From: Chloroflexota bacterium
Lineage (GTDB): Bacteria > Chloroflexota > Dehalococcoidia > Lucifugimonadales > Lucifugimonadaceae
Length of the DNA stretch: 64,000 nucleotides
NCBI GenBank assembly: GCA_013204545.1
Contig: JABMNN010000120.1
Location: 1-64,000 of the forward strand
Direction of reading: 5' to 3'
Shown here: piece by piece, positions 63,832 to 64,000 of the stretch
Layout: each line of letters starts with the position of its first letter
Position numbering within the stretch: position 1 is the first letter of the stretch
Notes under the pieces: generated by a model
Databases searched by the model: none
What the model was told of the DNA's origin: nothing
What the model saw: the letters and a program-made list of their open reading frames with translations, nothing else
Program-made: the position numbers and the translations under genes

Positions 63832-64000
63832 CGGATCACTCGTTTTTCTAGACCTACCGCCTGCATCACTTTCGTCCCGAGCGTGAACGTACCGATTTGC
63901 GATTTGTAATCACGGTACGACTTCAGCGGCGCGTCCATGTAACCGTGTAACTCGTCGGACGTAATGCCTAGCTTGGTAGCGACGTATTCGAAATCACGCT
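63828..64000 (-). CDS. N-acetyl sugar amidotransferase (WbpG/PseA-type), C-terminal part
   Basis: Only the last 56 codons are in the window, running off its right edge. They read RDFEYVATKLGITSDELHG, PLKSYRDYKSQ and then a stop after EKRVIR. The LGITSDELHGY...APLKSYRDY pattern is that of the C-terminus of WbpG/WbuX/PseA ATP-PPi-type amidotransferases, which convert a sugar acetamido group to an acetamidino group. Together with the HisH- and HisF-like genes it completes the standard three-gene module. The catalytic part lies outside the window. Confidence 0.85.
   Translation of the reverse strand, partial: RDFEYVATKLGITSDELHGYMDAPLKSYRDYKSQIGTFTLGTKVMQAVGLEKRVIR

Noticed and set aside
1-64000. 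CRISPR arrays, insertion sequences, integrases, rRNA
   Set aside because: No regularly spaced repeats, transposase or integrase motifs, or rRNA-like sequence were seen on either strand.

Overview
This window reads as a chromosomal segment of a free-living bacterium of roughly 45-50% G+C. The best guess is a member of the Chloroflexota, perhaps a marine SAR202/Dehalococcoidia-like lineage. This is an inference from three things: long Pro/Thr linkers in a secreted lipoprotein, paired giant FtsX-like permeases, and large membrane glycosyltransferase-like proteins with lectin-like partners. No 16S rRNA or universal marker gene is present, so the placement stays soft.

Layout. (1) 1-1079: an unassigned left edge, then a decayed CaiB/BaiF-type CoA-transferase. 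(2) 1080-11457 (+): a compact six-gene transport locus with two tandem giant FtsX-like permeases followed by two ABC ATPase/permease pairs. (3) 11512-14567 (-): a cNMP-binding histidine kinase translationally coupled to a response-regulator/thioredoxin-reductase-like flavoprotein without visible redox cysteines. (4) 14861-22754: metabolic and signalling singletons, namely a CSTP1-like phosphoesterase, a TIGR03086-type protein, a bicupin, a hydroxyacid-oxoacid transhydrogenase, a GguC-like FAH-fold enzyme, a double-GAF histidine kinase and a 53-residue membrane protein. (5) tRNA-Gly(TCC), then 23190-33152: a block bounded by two diverged ~54-bp direct repeats. It carries two giant PTPS-related membrane proteins, a four-domain lectin-like secreted protein and a small membrane protein. 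(6) 33307-34545: a nuclease-fold lipoprotein. (7) 34723-64000: a 29-kb surface-polysaccharide locus.

The polysaccharide locus supplies sugar activation and modification (WecB, WecC, PglF/CapD-type dehydratase, two Gmd-like dehydratases, a C-methyltransferase-like protein, a bidomain dehydrogenase, a glucuronyl C5-epimerase-like protein). It also has an initiating phosphoglycosyl transferase, two glycosyltransferases, a flippase, three Wzy/WaaL-like polymerase/ligases and an MBOAT+SGNH O-acylation pair. At its right end is a glycan amidation module (AsnB-like, HisF-like, HisH-like, N-acetyl sugar amidotransferase). Together these suggest an acidic, amidated and O-acylated polymer that contains N-acetylmannosaminuronate and a deoxyhexose.

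The most unusual signals are: a perfect 21-bp-arm inverted repeat placed symmetrically 16 nt from two divergent start codons (37802-37848); a HisH gene whose conserved N-terminus has no ATG/GTG/TTG start and appears to begin at AUA, overlapping the upstream stop (63831); the repeat-bounded block next to the tRNA; the cysteine-less REC/TrxR fusion; a methyltransferase with an eroded zinc-finger; and the CoA-transferase pseudogene.
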